A stretch of 64,000 bases of DNA from the NCBI GenBank assembly GCA_963573315.1, contig OY752147.1, positions 1,054,001 through 1,118,000 on the forward strand, in the 5' to 3' direction. The translations under genes were made by a program, and so were the position numbers. The DNA is from Entomortierella parvispora (taxonomy: Eukaryota; Mortierellomycota; Mortierellomycetes; Mortierellales; Mortierellaceae). Below, one piece after another: positions 26,530 to 38,778 of the stretch. The first letter of the stretch is position 1, and every line of letters starts with the position of its first letter. The notes under the pieces are model-generated. The model saw only the letters and a list, made by a program, of their open reading frames with translations, was not told the DNA's origin and searched no databases.

Positions 26530-27494
26530 ATGACTACCGCAACTGCATCTCCACAGCAGCAGGACCTGGAAGCAACCGAGGTCCTGCCTCCCTCATCCAA
26601 TGCCAGTCCAGCCGTCGACGACATCTCGTCTGCCGTGGGCCAGGACGATTCCCAGCCATCCAAACCTGAGCGTGTGTTTGATGCTCGGCAGCAGAGGATC
26701 AATGAGATTCGCTTAAAGTTCTGTGTCAGAGATGAGTTCCCCATCACAAAGAACATGATCCATTCAGACGGAACCCTCAATCAAGAGTAAGCTATGAGGG
26801 TCCTACTCCAGTCGCGCTCGAAACCCACAGCCACAATTGTAGTCTCATAGGGCTAACTGGAAACTCATGATGTCTTTGTTTGGAATATCATTGTTTGGTC
26901 TGCAATAGCTATTTCAGACCACCCAAGGGCGCCAAGCCAGAGGTGGCTAGAAAGTGGACAGACAAGGAGCGTGAACTTTTGATCAAGGGAATCGAAAAGC
27001 ATGGCATTGGGCATTTTAGAGAGATCTCGGAAGAGTTCCTTCCTTCATGGGTAAATCATTCATCTTGTGTATACCTGAAATATGGCGCAACTTGGAAGAA
27101 GCATATTTTTTGACAGCAATCGTCCATTTCTATATCGTAGAGCGGAAATGATCTTCGTGTAAAGTCGATGCGACTGGTTGGTCGACAAAACTTGCAACTG
27201 TACAAAGACTGGAAAGGCAACGAGCAGGATATGGCCAGGGAATTCGAGCTCAATAAGGCTATTGGTATGAAGTACGGGACATGGAAGGCAGGAACTCTTG
27301 TTGCCGATGACGATGGTTTGGTGGCAAAGGCCATCGAAGAGCAGTGGCCCAATGCAGGAAAAGTCAGTTCTGCAGATCTATCTGCGGATAATTCGCTGGT
27401 GTCGACCCCACGGGACGAAGACATTGAGATGGAGGTAAATATCAAGGGTGGTGTGCGGTTAAAGTCTGTAGCAAAAGAGCGCTTCAACGTGTAG
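26530..27494 (+). CDS. Myb/SANT-like domain protein
   Basis: Exons 26530-26786, 26909-27050 and 27141-27494 join in phase for 250 residues. The first 55 residues are disordered and acidic. A conserved-looking stretch FDARQQRINEIRLKFCVRDEF follows. A single SANT/Myb-like helix bundle reads KWTDKERELLIKGIEKHGIG, HFREISEEFLPSW, then DLRVKSMRLVGRQNLQLYKDW, with the spaced aromatic residues of the fold. A tail with acidic and Ser residues ends the protein. Proteins of this type act in chromatin or transcription complexes, but one repeat alone does not prove DNA binding, and I do not recognise an orthologue. Confidence 0.7.
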
Positions 27495-27957
27495 AACGGT
27501 CCTAACCTTCGAGCTCTTACATTCCCTTCTTCTAGATCTAGTGTATTTTTATTACGAAACAAAGCGCTGCACTCTTGTGTTCTTTGTCCAATCGCCCATT
27601 CTGGTGTCCCTGTGGCTGCTTTGCCTGCGCTCCCGCACTCCCCGTCCATTCTTCCTTTGCTCGCCCCCCTTTCCTGCAAAGGCGCGGCGATTCCACCAGA
27701 ACAACCCGGCTCGTTTGTCTTGTAGCCAGCCCCCTTTTCCGTGTTTCTTTTCAGACCAATGGCTAAAACTTGATGTGTTGTTTCTTCCATTCCCCATCTC
27801 GTCCTTCCATTCCTCTTACCTACATTTGCGCATTCACCCTTGACCCTTGCCTCCTTCCTCCCCTCTTCCCAGCCATTCTCTCAACTATTGTCTCTTTCAT
27901 TCTGTCTGTCGGTTTTCTTGTCAGTTTTTCACCCAGTCTGCGATATCTGCCCTCAAC
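27495..27957. other. Intergenic region, Myb-like gene to WD40 gene
   Basis: 463 nt with a C/T-rich promoter stretch (27590-27950) leading to the WD40 start. No gene seen. Confidence 0.45.
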
Positions 27958-29508
27958 ATGCTCTCCTCTTTTCCATCACAAATCGTCCGCGACGATTGCG
28001 TCTTCCTCAAGCCCAAACCTCGCGTCCATAACCAGCGCTTAACAATCCAGCACTGGCAGCTACGAGATTTGATAACATGTCCAAAGTCTAGCGACGAGTT
28101 TATTTATGTGAATCAGAATGCCGTGAATGCCTACAACACTCGATCCAAGGTCACCACAGCATTGATGAAGGACCTGTCTTTTCAGCCCACGTCCTTGACA
28201 GCCGCGTAAGATCTTTGTCCTGAGGAGAACAACCTCTCGTTCATTTTCATGATCATTCGCGACCTGACTGTGTTCGTTACCTCTTTTGCGCCTAGATGTG
28301 GATATCTTGCAGCAGGTGGCCAACGTAGCCAACTAATGGTCCAGCAAATGAACAGCAACTGGTAACTATATCGTTTCGGCGAGATGCTTTAAAAAAGAAC
28401 CAGTCAGTTTGGGTTGTTCCGTTGTGTCTGTGCTCAAGCTCTGACCCTTGATTTCTTCTGCATGAAGGTTCGCTCACACGTCAGTTGGAGGGTCGATCAA
28501 CAACGCACTCTGCATTTCTGAGCACCTGGGCGGGACGCGATTGCTCATTAGCAATAATGACGAGACCATCAAAGTGTACTCTTTGCCAGGATTGCAGCGA
28601 CTTGCCAGCATTCAATTGCCCACAGCAGTCAATTATGGTACGCTTAGTGGGCGATATGAATGCCGTCACTACCATCAATCTAGAATACCAACTCTCTTGT
28701 TCTTCTCAACCTAGCCTCCGTAAGCCCTGATGGTCGTAAAATGGTTGCAGTTGGGGATTCGAATCAGGTGTTCTTGTACGATATTTCTGTTGCGGGAGGC
28801 TATCAAAAAATTGGCACTTATACTGGTACGAGGGAGGCACACCATTTTTGAAAAACGCTGACGTATTTGTCACTGACCTGAGGAGGCTAACCCTGCCCCT
28901 TGCACCAAATAGCGACGACAGATGCTAGTTTCTCCTGTGCATGGAATCAATCCTCGGAAAAGTTTGCAGTGGCAAGTCAGGATGGTTATGTGAGTGTATG
29001 GGACATCCGACATTCTGAGAAACTCTGCAAGCTTGGATCCAAGCAGGTATATCTGATTTGCCTCGTCTTCGTCAACGGAGGCTGGTAATCGATCAGGCAA
29101 CTAATTGCTTTCCGCGTTTCAACAATAATGTCTCGCAGCAGCCTCAAGTCAAAGGCGCGACGCGCTGCGTCAAGTTTTCGTCGTCTGGATCCATTGATCT
29201 CCTGGTGTACAGTGAACATGTCTCTTATATAAACTTGGTAGACGCGCGAACTTTTAGTGAGCGCCAGATTGTCAGAGTTGCACCCCCAGGAGTCGATGAA
29301 CATATCTCTGGCCTGGCCATTAGTCCTGACAGCAAAGTGTGCTTTGTCGGTAAGTTTGAGCAGGTGGAGTTGTTGAGGCTAAATAAAATAAGCTGTGTTC
29401 ACTGACTTGATATATCTTCTGTATGAACTAGGCTTGGAGAACAGTGTCCTTGAGTTTGACGTCGACACGATCACCAGGCGCAGCTTTCCGTTCGGAAGCC
29501 TGATCTGA
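27958..29508 (+). CDS. WD40-repeat protein (DUF2415-like C-terminus)
   Basis: Seven exons, 27958-28205, 28296-28361, 28468-28637, 28715-28825, 28913-29046, 29139-29349 and 29432-29508, join in phase for 338 residues. WD-type blades can be read in order: YLAAGGQRSQLMV, LLISNNDETIKVYSLPG, YASVSPDGRKMVAVGDSNQV, FSCAWNQSSEKFAVASQDGY followed by VSVWDIRH, a blade with TRCVKFSSSGSIDLLVYSEH, and HISGLAISPDSKVCFVGLEN ending in RRSFPFGSL. The last blade resembles the DUF2415 region of uncharacterised fungal WD proteins such as the S. pombe SPBC2A9.03 type (from memory, tentative). A scaffold role is likely; the partner is unknown. It lies 174 nt upstream of CPSF2, same strand. Confidence 0.75.
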
Positions 29509-29682
29509 TTTTCTCAAAAGCGAGGAAATAAATTAAGGGTTCATCCAACACGTGACTGCCTCTTCCTTCACTTGATCGCATCACATGCAAATTGCAAACA
29601 TGCCTCCCATCACGTCCGCATCTTCATCCTTCAGGACAGTCATCAGGATCAGGAACACGCTCTAGCCCTAGACACAACCTGG

Positions 29683-32636
29683 ATGGAGTCCAATTATATC
29701 CGTTTCACTGCTCTCCAGGGCTCAAAGTCGGAATCGGCTCTTTGCTACCTGCTCGAAATTGATGAGGCAAAGATCTTGCTAGATTGCGGATGGAACGATG
29801 CCTTTGATGTCGAGGACCTTAAGCAACTCAAACGGTACTAAATCCCACCGACCATGCTGCACACAGACTGCTATCATTAGTAAACTCATACATGGTGATA
29901 CTAACCGCGCCCTTTCTTTTATCAATTGTTTGTTCGCAGAGTGGCAAGGGATGTCGACGTATGTCTGCTCTCTCACGCGACTCTACACCATCTAGGTGCA
30001 CTCGCGTATGCTAGATCGTACTTGGGATTGAAAGCACACACCTACGCTACATTTCCTGTCAAAGATATGGGTCATCTGACTATGTATGATGCCTGGCAGT
30101 CAAAGAGAGCCGCAGAGGATTTTACGACGTTCAACCTCGAGGACGTGGATCACGCATTTGAATCAAAGGCTTTGACGTGTTTGAGGTACCAGGAGCCAAC
30201 TGCACTGTCTGGAAAATGTCAAGGCATAGTTATCACTGCATCATCCGCTGGGCACACGGTCGGAGGAACTGTATGGAGAATCTCAAAGGACTCGGAATCA
30301 ATTCTCTATGCAGTCGATTTCAACCACCGCAGAGACAAGTAAGGGCTTACCCTGGGTTCATTGATACAGCAAAAGCAAGGACGGGCATGCGGAGTAATAG
30401 TTATTAACGTATGTCAATATTTGGGCGTTTCTCAGACATTTAGATAGTACAATTCTACTCGGCAGAGACGGTACCGCCCCTGAACTGTTTCGACGACCGT
30501 CTCTTATGATCACGGATGCATTCAATGCCGGAGAGGTGCAGCCTTCCCGCCAAATGCGTGATAAGGCTCTTCTTGGTGAGGATGAAGATGAGGACTGCTG
30601 TCTTTGGTGCAATGATATTTCAAGATGTTGTTTCTCACTCTCCGCCTAATTTACATTTTAGAATCTGTCATTGCCACTCTCAACACCGGAGGTTCTGTTC
30701 TTCTTCCCACCGACTCTTCCACTCGTGTCCTGGAACTTTCTTACATGCTTGACTCCTACTGGATGAAGAACCGGGTGCCATTTCCATTGATCCTGCTCAC
30801 AAATTCTTCGTACCGTACCGCCCATTTTGCCACGTCCATGATGGAGTGGATGGGTGATACTGTTCAGTCGCAACTGGCTGACACACGTGAAAACCCTTTC
30901 CAGTTCAAATACATGCGACTCTGCCAGCGACTAAGCGACCTCGACAAATACCCAGGCCCCAAAGTTATATTGGCCTCCAACCTGTCAATGGAAACTGGAT
31001 TCGCCCGAGAAGTATTCCTCAAACTGAGCTGGTCGCAGAATCCCGACAACACTCTGATCCTGACTGAGAGAGCTCTCCCTGGAGAATTAGCGCGCTTTCT
31101 TTACGACGAATGGAAGGCGAATGTCGGAGAACTGTCCACCAGGAATGTTGGCAGTGAGGTCCAGATGGACATGGTTCTTCGACTTGGAGTAAATCATAAG
31201 GTGCTGCTGGAAGGTCAAGAGTTGGCTGAGTTTGTTGCAGCGAAAGAGGCACGATTAGAGCGTGAGCGGGCTGACGCTTTGCTATTGGAGCGAAACAGGA
31301 GGACGCTGTTGGAGGAGGAAAATGACAGTGATGATGAAGGATCCATTGATGGCGACGCACAAAACCTGGTAGAAATTGATATGCTTTTGACCAAGAATGG
31401 CAGTCATGATGTCTACATGAAAGACGCCACCAAATCGGGTGGTTTCTTCAAGCAGACCCAGAGTTACAGAATGTTTCCTTTGGTCGAGCGAAGGAAAAAG
31501 ATTGACGACTATGGCGAGAGTATCGTTGTGGAGCACTTCTTGAGTGCATCATCAGCCGCCACTGGAGCGGGCGAGAACCGACATGGGCCTGGGGGACGTG
31601 GGGACGTTGATGCCAATGGAGATAGCAGAATGCGAGGCGATGATGATGGACCTGGTGATGGCGTAGACGACGCGGAGGAGGAAACGCCAATGGATACAGA
31701 CATGATTCATCCAGAAGATAACTTGCCATCAAAGTATGTCACTACGGAGCACGACTTTATTATTCGATGCAAAGTTCGATACGTTGATTTGGAGGGTCGA
31801 GCTGACGAAACCGCTATGCGGACAATTGTGCACGCGATTGCACCCAGGAAAATGGTATGATACGTGTCTGTTAGCAGGCTTGTTGGAAGAAAGAGCCAGT
31901 ATGTGTCGACTTACACGCCTTAATTCATTATTAGATTCTGATTCACGGAACGGAGGAAAAAACAGAGGCGCTTTGCTCGGCGTACTTGCAGGACGAAGAT
32001 ATGACCCGGGAGATTTATACACCCGAAGTGGGAGAAATCCTCAACGTGTCTGAGGTGACCAACATGTACAAGATCAATCTCACAGATGCACTGATGAGTT
32101 CTTTGTCGTTCTCGAAGCTCGGTGAATACGAGCTGGCCTACTTGGTTGGGCAGGTCCAGATCCCGTCGGGTTCAAATGCACCAGTACTGGGTATGCCTTC
32201 TGTCGAGGCCGAAGGAGAGATGAAGCAACTGACTGCACAGGCGGCGTCATCAGCAGACAAACAGCTGGCAATCCTGCCTGGTCAAGATCAGGCGGCGGGA
32301 ACAGCGATGGTGGTAGCAAGCGACCATACAACAGCAACCCAGCATCAACAACACCAGCTTGCGCTGCAAATCCAAGAACAACAGCTCGAACTGTTGGCAC
32401 GGGAGCATAAGCCTGTATTCGTTGGAGATCTCAAGTTGACAGAGTTCAAGGAGAGGCTCTGGCGAGAGGGCGAGATCCACGCAGATCTGATGGGAGATGG
32501 TGTGTTGGTTTGCAATCAAGTGGTGGCCCTTCGGAAATCCGAGAAGACAGGACAGATTCTCATGGAGGGATCACCCATGTCGCCGGATTATTATAAAGTC
32601 AGGAAGCTGCTCTACAAGCAGTTTGCCATTCTGTAG
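29683..32636 (+). CDS. CFT2: Cleavage and polyadenylation specificity factor subunit 2 (CPSF100 / Cft2)
   Basis: Exons 29683-29834, 29940-30338, 30436-30575, 30662-31854 and 31935-32636 join in phase for 861 residues. A metallo-beta-lactamase domain opens the protein (MESNYIRFTALQGSKSESAL, LLDCGWND, then LLSHATLHHLGALAYA where active enzymes have HxHxDH). A beta-CASP region follows (GSVLLPTDSSTRVLEL, KVILASNLSMETGFARE). An acidic insert and the C-terminal domain (DFIIRCKVRYVDLEGRADE, ILIHGTEEKTEAL, VFVGDLKLTEFKERL) complete it. The zinc ligands are largely replaced, as in CPSF100, which is the inactive partner of the CPSF73 endonuclease in pre-mRNA 3' processing in the nucleus. Poly(A) signal at 32650. 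A Gln-rich insert sits near residue 735. Confidence 0.94.
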
Positions 32637-33544
32637 AATACATAGTAAAAATAAATTTGTAAATACCGCGGAAAGGAATGCGAGTTGAGCAGAGTCGCAA
32701 GGGTGGAAATGACGACTGCCGCAGTGCGGAGGATTGTACATGTGCGTGTAGAGGGATCAACAGGCCGCGATGATGACGGGGTAAACGGCCAGGCACACCA
32801 CGAGGCAACCGGCGACTTTTTCTGTTTGTTTGTCACACAGCCTGAGGACCAGGGGGGCTGATCAGGAGGCGGTCGATACCCAGGGTACACAAATAAAATA
32901 AAGGGGCCAGGCTTGCGTGCCATCGATGTCACTCCTCCTCCTTCACGTTCGTTCCTCTCCTCTGGACATGGAAAGGGGTGCGTGAGCGGCGGTCCAGTCC
33001 AACATGGATACCCCCACACACTTTACTAAGAGTTAGCTTGTTCTAGCACCCTTGCACCAGGCAACAAGGAGGAGAAGGAACAGGTGGGCGGTGTGACAGG
33101 GACACACGGACTCTTACAGCTGCGACACCCCTATTCGACCCCTATTATTGTTGTCAACAATAACATCATTCATCCGCAACTGTAGAAGCGGAGGGGACAG
33201 GAGGCAGGGCACGGCGAGACAGACCAGGTGGCCATGTTCAATCAGCCCATGTCCAAGTCCCTTTGTTGGGCGTGGGCGTTTGTTGCTCCCTTCTTTTTTT
33301 TTTTTTCTTTTTTTTTTCCTTTCCTATTTCTTTTCTTTCGACTTCTGCAACCCAACAAACGCCCTTCCTTTGCCTCTCTACACCGCGATCATCACTCCTC
33401 TCAATCCTCTCTCTGTACCTTGCCCTTTTTTCTCCTTCTCTTTCTCGCACTTGACTCTACCATCCCACTGGGTTGCAAAGAGGTTCATTTCCCTCACGAT
33501 CGTTTTTTTTGTTATATTTTCCGCATCTCCTCCTTCTCTACAAA
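32637..33544. other. Intergenic region, CPSF2 to NDR kinase
   Basis: About 0.9 kb. AATAAA at 32650-32655 serves CPSF2. A CT-rich promoter with T runs at 33290-33330 precedes the kinase. No gene seen. Confidence 0.45.
32650..32655 (+). terminator. Polyadenylation signal of CPSF2
   Basis: AATAAA 14 nt after the stop codon. Confidence 0.5.
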
Positions 33545-36235
33545 ATGGCAATGGCGGCAGGTTATCCACAGTCTCCTCCACGGAGCACTTCTCCCCGGCA
33601 GCAGCAGCAGCCATCTCAGATCACTTTTGGCACCTTTGCTCACCATGTTATGTCCTTGCTTGAGAATGGCAAGTCTCAATGCCGTCGCAGCAGCAGTTTT
33701 TCTTCTGTTCCCCGGGATGTTGCACCACCTGCCAACCATTTCAAAATATCCAGTTTGACATCCTAACGCGCTTTTTTTCTTGTCCACTCTTGGGCTCCTC
33801 TTTTTTTCCTTTCCCGTCTCTTTGTCTAGGAAAAACTTTTACCTTTACGACCACAACTAAACGTCGCATCTCCAAGAATATGATCTCGGAACCAAAGAAC
33901 TTTGAGCATTTGATTCATACTGAAACCGAGGCCGAGGCAACACAAATCTTCAAAGACTGGATCCGGAATCCGAGTGCTGGAAAACTTCCAGGTGAGTTTG
34001 AGGAGATAAGAACGAAAGGGTGGGAAAAAAAAATCACGGTCGCGGCTTGGCCACACATGGACGGGAGCGAGGACAATGAGAATCGGCTAGACTTTCTTAT
34101 CTAACGTATTCCTCCATGCCATGATTCCTGTTTTTTTAATCTCTTCCTTCCTTCGAGTTCCCTCCAAAGTGTCGCAGCTCAAGTTTGATCTTGTCAAACA
34201 AGAAGACTCAACAACGTTTGCGACTCCTCCCGAGACGCTAAAAGGCCCAGTTTTCCACACCAAGCTCACACCTGAGGCAAGCGGATCAAAGCCTCACCAG
34301 CGAGATGCTTCCTACGCGACCTTTGTAATTGCAGAAAACGACGAAGATCCCGAGGGTGGTGCAGGAGGACCATCGGCAGCAGGACCCTGGAGCGACTATC
34401 TCGAGATTGAACGATCGACGATCCCATCTTTGTCAACTGTGGAACAATCATCTTCTACAAAGATCTTTTTCGAGAGTTACTACCATCGACTGTTGACCAA
34501 TCCCTCGGGTCGATCCCGTCGGCGGCTTCAACTGGAACGTCAGCTGGAATCCCTGGGAATCTCGGAACAGGCTAAGGCAGACATGCGCAAGGAATGGATG
34601 GCGAACGAGACTGAGTACATGCGATTGTTGCGGGAGAAAATCTCTGTAAACTCGTTTTTGATCCTCAAGACCATTGGTCATGGTGCCTTTGGGGTGGTGA
34701 AGCTCGTCCAAGAAAAGGAGACTGGACTCTACTTTGCCATGAAGGTGATGCGCAAGGCTGATATGTTGAAGAAAGGTCAGGAAGGTCATGTTCGGGCCGA
34801 ACGGGATCTGATGACAGCCGCTTCAGAGTCTGCGGTGTGGATCGTAAAGTTGATCTACTCGTTTCAGGACGCGGATCATCTGTACCTGGTAATGGAGTAC
34901 ATGTCTGGAGGCGATCTTCTGAACCTGTTGATCGAGAAGGACATCTTTGAGGAGGACTTTGCAAAGTTTTACGTCGCAGAGATGGTCCTCTGTATTGAAG
35001 AAGCTCACAAGTTGGGCTACATTCATCGTGACATTAAGGTAACAGGCTACTTTTTTTCTTACAGTACAAAATCCTTCCTCTGACTATTTCAAGTTTGGCG
35101 AATTGACGCTGTTCTCCTCTGATCACTTTTGGTCTAGCCGGACAACTTCTTGTTCAACAAGGAGGGCCATATCAAGCTGTCCGATTTTGGTCTTGCCACA
35201 GATTTCCATTGGGCGCACGATACAGCCTACTACGAGTCCCAACGACGTGCCCTTTTACGAAAAACGGGTATCGACATTGAGAACACGGACACTCTCAAGC
35301 CTCGCAAAAAGGCCGGAGGTAACAACAACTCCAAGGCGGCTGCAGCCTTGGCCTTTAATCTTGATGATGAAGAGTATTCGCAGTCGATCGGTCGACCTCC
35401 CGCGAACCAGTCCATCCTCACCTGGCGCGACCGGAACCGTAAAAAAATGGCCTTCTCGGTGGTTGGCACCAACAACTACATGGCGCCTGAGGTTCTTCGG
35501 GGCACAGGTTACGACCGAGGATGCGATTGGTGGTCCCTGGGCGTGATCATGTTTGAGATGCTCTATGGATACCCGCCCTTCATCTCCAAATCTCGCCATA
35601 CCACCCGACTCAAGATCATCAATTGGCGCCAGACTCTCAAATTCCCCGCCAAGCCCAAGGTCTCGAAGGAGGTGCAAGACTTGATTGAGAAGTTGATCTG
35701 TGAAAAGGAGTTTCGATTGGGCCGCTCGCCACCCCAAGCTCAAAACTCCACCAAACGTTGGTCTACGGTCTCGCCTCATCTCATGACCCTTCAACAACAA
35801 CAACAGCAAAGCCTGAGCCTGCACAACAACAGTCAAGGGTTAGGAGACGCCTCCGAGATCAAGAATCACCCTTGGTTCCGAGGAGTAGATTGGGCGGGCC
35901 TTCGATCTCAATCTCCACCTTTCAAGCCGGCCCTCAAGGACCCAGCTGATACTCGGTACTTTGATGAGATGGTCGATGACAACCCGATGGCGGCCCCCGA
36001 AGGTGAAGAACGGGTGATCCGCGATCCTTTGCTCGGCAACAAGAATGAGGGAAGGCGGTTGTTAGACATGAGAAAGAAATTGGCGTTTGCTGGATATACC
36101 TTCCGCGGATTTCACGCTCCAGGTGGTAAAAAGAACAAGGACATGACGGATCATCTTCAGGGTCTCAAGATAGATTCAAAAGGCTGGAACATGGGAGTCA
36201 CAGACTCTGTTCGTCTTCGAAGCATGAGTCTATAG
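33545..36235 (+). CDS. NDR/LATS-family AGC kinase with N-terminal CRIB motif
   Basis: Exons 33545-33668, 33830-33991, 34170-35038 and 35138-36235 join in phase for 750 residues; intron 1 uses a GC donor (G|GCAAGT). Residues 60-71 read ISEPKNFEHLIH, the I-S-x-P-x2-F-x-H-x2-H core of a CRIB motif that binds Cdc42/Rac. An NDR-type N-terminal regulatory helix follows (FFESYYHRLL to EWMANETEYMRLLREK), where MOB proteins dock. The kinase runs from about 257: GHGAFGVV, FAMKVMRKADML, YIHRDIK-PDNFLF, LSDFGLATDF. A long insert before the activation segment ends VVGTNNYMAPEVLRG, then come GCDWWSLGVIMFEMLYGYPPF and a second insert before HPWF. The tail has the NDR hydrophobic motif FAGYTFRGF near 701. 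Such kinases (Cbk1/Orb6/Ppk35 relatives) steer polarity and wall growth; direct GTPase control through CRIB is my inference. Confidence 0.85.
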
Positions 36236-36869
36236 TCCAAAAGGTCTCGTCATTTTTTATCTTTGCTACGTCTGAAGATGGATGGTCCTTTGAAGAGTTT
36301 GAGAAGGCGTTTTGAGTAGAAAAGAGAGAGAGGGTCTGGCCACGTATTTTTGGCAGTTGTACATAGCTGGCTTCCAGGGTTCTTGATAAACATTCACATT
36401 GCTTCATGTTTTTGACCTGACCTCTCCAACACACGATGAAAATCACAGGAGAATGCGGATCTACTTCTATTTTGAAGCAAGACAAGTCGTTCCCGTCTAC
36501 GAAGATGAACAAAAAGCGGTTTATTGGTGTGTGTTGGTATTAAAGTACAAAGGCAGAAGGGTCGGTTTGCTTGATCGCCCAGTCCGTTGGAATTGAGAGA
36601 AGCGTTGGTTTGCTGGTGTATTGTGGGGAGTGATGAGATCCCCGTTCGCGCATCATTCAAAGGAAGTTTCCAGATCAGTTCCTGAATCCTGACCAGTCCA
36701 CGTTAGCGACGATTGAGTGGCACATGTTTTCGTGGTGGAGGTCTATTCATTATTACACAGAGAATGAGAGGGTTAGGTAGGTTGACAGAGATGAAGCTGT
36801 TATTGGGGAGGGGGATGCACAAAGAGTGGTGTTCCTGAGAGAGCAGGTATCTTAAAAGTTCCTTACAAT
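36236..36869. other. Convergent 3' region, NDR kinase / bL36m
   Basis: 634 nt between two stop codons. Only short shadow frames, no gene seen. It presumably holds both 3' UTRs. Confidence 0.45.
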
Positions 36870-37151
36870 TTATCCCTGTCTCTGCTTGTGCTTCTGGTTC
36901 TTGGAGCAGATGATGAAGACGCGGCCACGACGCTTGACCGAAGAGCAGCCCTCGCAGATCTTCTTCACGGAAGCTCTGACCTTCATGCCTCTGGTGGCAC
37001 CGAATCCTGAGGAAGGCAAGGAAACGGCAGCATTGGACTGGATCTGCTGTTGGCGAGCCATAAGAGCAATGGCGGCGGTGGGGCGGACCATGAGAGGGGT
37101 GGCGGTGAGACGCACACCCATGGACCGAGTCAAGGCGGTAATGAATGACAT
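36870..37151 (-). CDS. RTC6: Mitochondrial ribosomal protein bL36m
   Basis: A single exon of 93 residues. The N-terminal half is basic and Ala/Met/Arg-rich, a typical mitochondrial presequence. The C-terminal 38 residues ([18 protein letters not shown] onward) are bL36: the zinc ribbon uses CEGC, then a Cys in FIICS and a His in QKHKQRQG. bL36 sits in the large subunit of the mitochondrial ribosome. It is divergent from a second apparent mitochondrial protein with 286 nt between start codons. Family assignment is secure; the symbol follows yeast. Confidence 0.93.
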   Translation of the reverse strand: MSFITALTRSMGVRLTATPLMVRPTAAIALMARQQQIQSNAAVSLPSSGFGATRGMKVRASVKKICEGCSSVKRRGRVFIICSKNQKHKQRQG

Positions 37152-37437
37152 TGTTGCGGCAGAGAGTGGGAGTGATGGTCAACAGGAGAAGGAATGCGTT
37201 CAAGTGCACATGCAGGCCAATGGCACCGCCCGCCGGGAAGGACTGTCTTTTTTTTTATTGACACAAAGTTATGCCGTTGTGTGACTGTCACTCTCTTGTA
37301 TGTCTGTCCGAAGACAGCAAACGACAACCTCGGTCGTTCATGCTCTTGACCATCGCTCGCGCACTCGGACATCCATCGCATCAAAGGACCACGGCTCAGG
37401 ACAGCGCCGGCACAAAAGGACATAAAGACCCATCCCC

Positions 37438-38778
37438 ATGACCGCATCAGCATCGACAATAGCACGGACAGGTTCATTCCTTGTCCGCGCCTCTTCACCC
37501 TCGGTCAGGACAAAAGTGCCTTCAACTATCGCCGCATCATATACCACTGCTACTGCTCCTCGGTCCATCGCCAAAGAGGTTTGCACAAAAGCCAGATATT
37601 TAAAATCAAGTTCCAGCTTGCACTACCCTCTTGTCAAACGCTTTGGTGCATCTGATCGGACAACTGTGCGGTGTCTAAGCGGGCTCGGCGGAAGTGGCGA
37701 CAATGGAGACAAAGCAGGGCAGAACAAATGGGGTGTCCCCGTATCAAATCCTACCAGTGCTGCTGGAATAGATCGTTCGACTTCACGGCCAGCATCAGCA
37801 GCGGCGCCAATGAGAATTTCATTAGGCGGAAGTTCTTGGGATGCGATAAAGGATGATATCAACGATGAATTGATTAATCCACCAGAAGACAGTCAAGCCA
37901 ACATTGACGCCAACTTGAAGAAGCTGGAGGCCATCTCTAGAGGTACATCATCATGGGGTCTCTTTGAAAGAAAGAAAACCACAGAAAAGAAAACTGCGAC
38001 ATTATTCTTTACTAACGCTGGTTACTGCTTTTTCTTTCCCGACCCTCATTTGCAGTGCTGAGGCGGAAACAGGCATATTCTCCATACCTGATCATTTCGC
38101 AACTGCCGCCAACGGTAATGCCGGATGATATCCAACGGATGGCCGTGGCGGAGGACAGTATTGTCGATATCATCTATCACCGAAATCAATTCATGGAGTT
38201 TTTGAACAGGATTACAGTCGTCTTCAAATCAGCTACAGACGCGGTCGAGTTTTTAACTCAAAGATACGGCAAGTTTCTTGCTGGACACAGACTCAAGATG
38301 AGCATGGTAAGTAGGAGAGAACCCATCAATGATCATTCTTTCATTCATGGATGGAAGGGCTGAAGAGTGGTATTCAAAAAGTCGCTAACTTTAATGTCTT
38401 TTTCTTGTACACTATGTGCAACAAAACGCCACCATTACGAATCAGCTGGATCCCTACGACTCAAACGACAAGCGCTGGATCCCACCTCAGTTAAAACCAG
38501 AACCACTCTCGGGACAAATGGTTCTCGTCTCTGGATTGCCTGCCGCTTCGACACCAGACCACATTCGGACAGAGTTCCGTCGATTCCAGTTGATGGACAC
38601 AACAGAGGCAGCCATCATCCCTGTACCTTCTAAAAGGATGGCTTCCACATGTCAGTACTTGATCCGACTCTCTAGTCGGTCCGAGGCTTTCCGCTTTGTT
38701 AGAACTTACCATAACTCTTTCTACCAGTTTCAAGAGTTTCGTAAGCGATGTCCGATCCGCGCTACCGTGATATACTAA
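37438..38778 (+). CDS. Mitochondrial protein with two RRM-like modules
   Basis: Exons 37438-37942, 38056-38306 and 38446-38778 join in phase for 362 residues. The first 90 residues are rich in Ser, Thr, Ala and Arg with almost no acids (a presequence). An acidic helical linker near 140-168 (IKDDINDELINPPEDSQANI) is followed by two beta-alpha-beta units: SPYLIISQLPPTVMPDDIQR to FLAGHRLKMSM, and GQMVLVSGLPAASTPDHIRT to RATVIY. The RNP motifs are degenerate. An RNA-related mitochondrial role is inferred from fold and targeting only. The last acceptor is taken as AATCAG at 38445, because every earlier AG gives a stop or the wrong frame. Confidence 0.65.
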
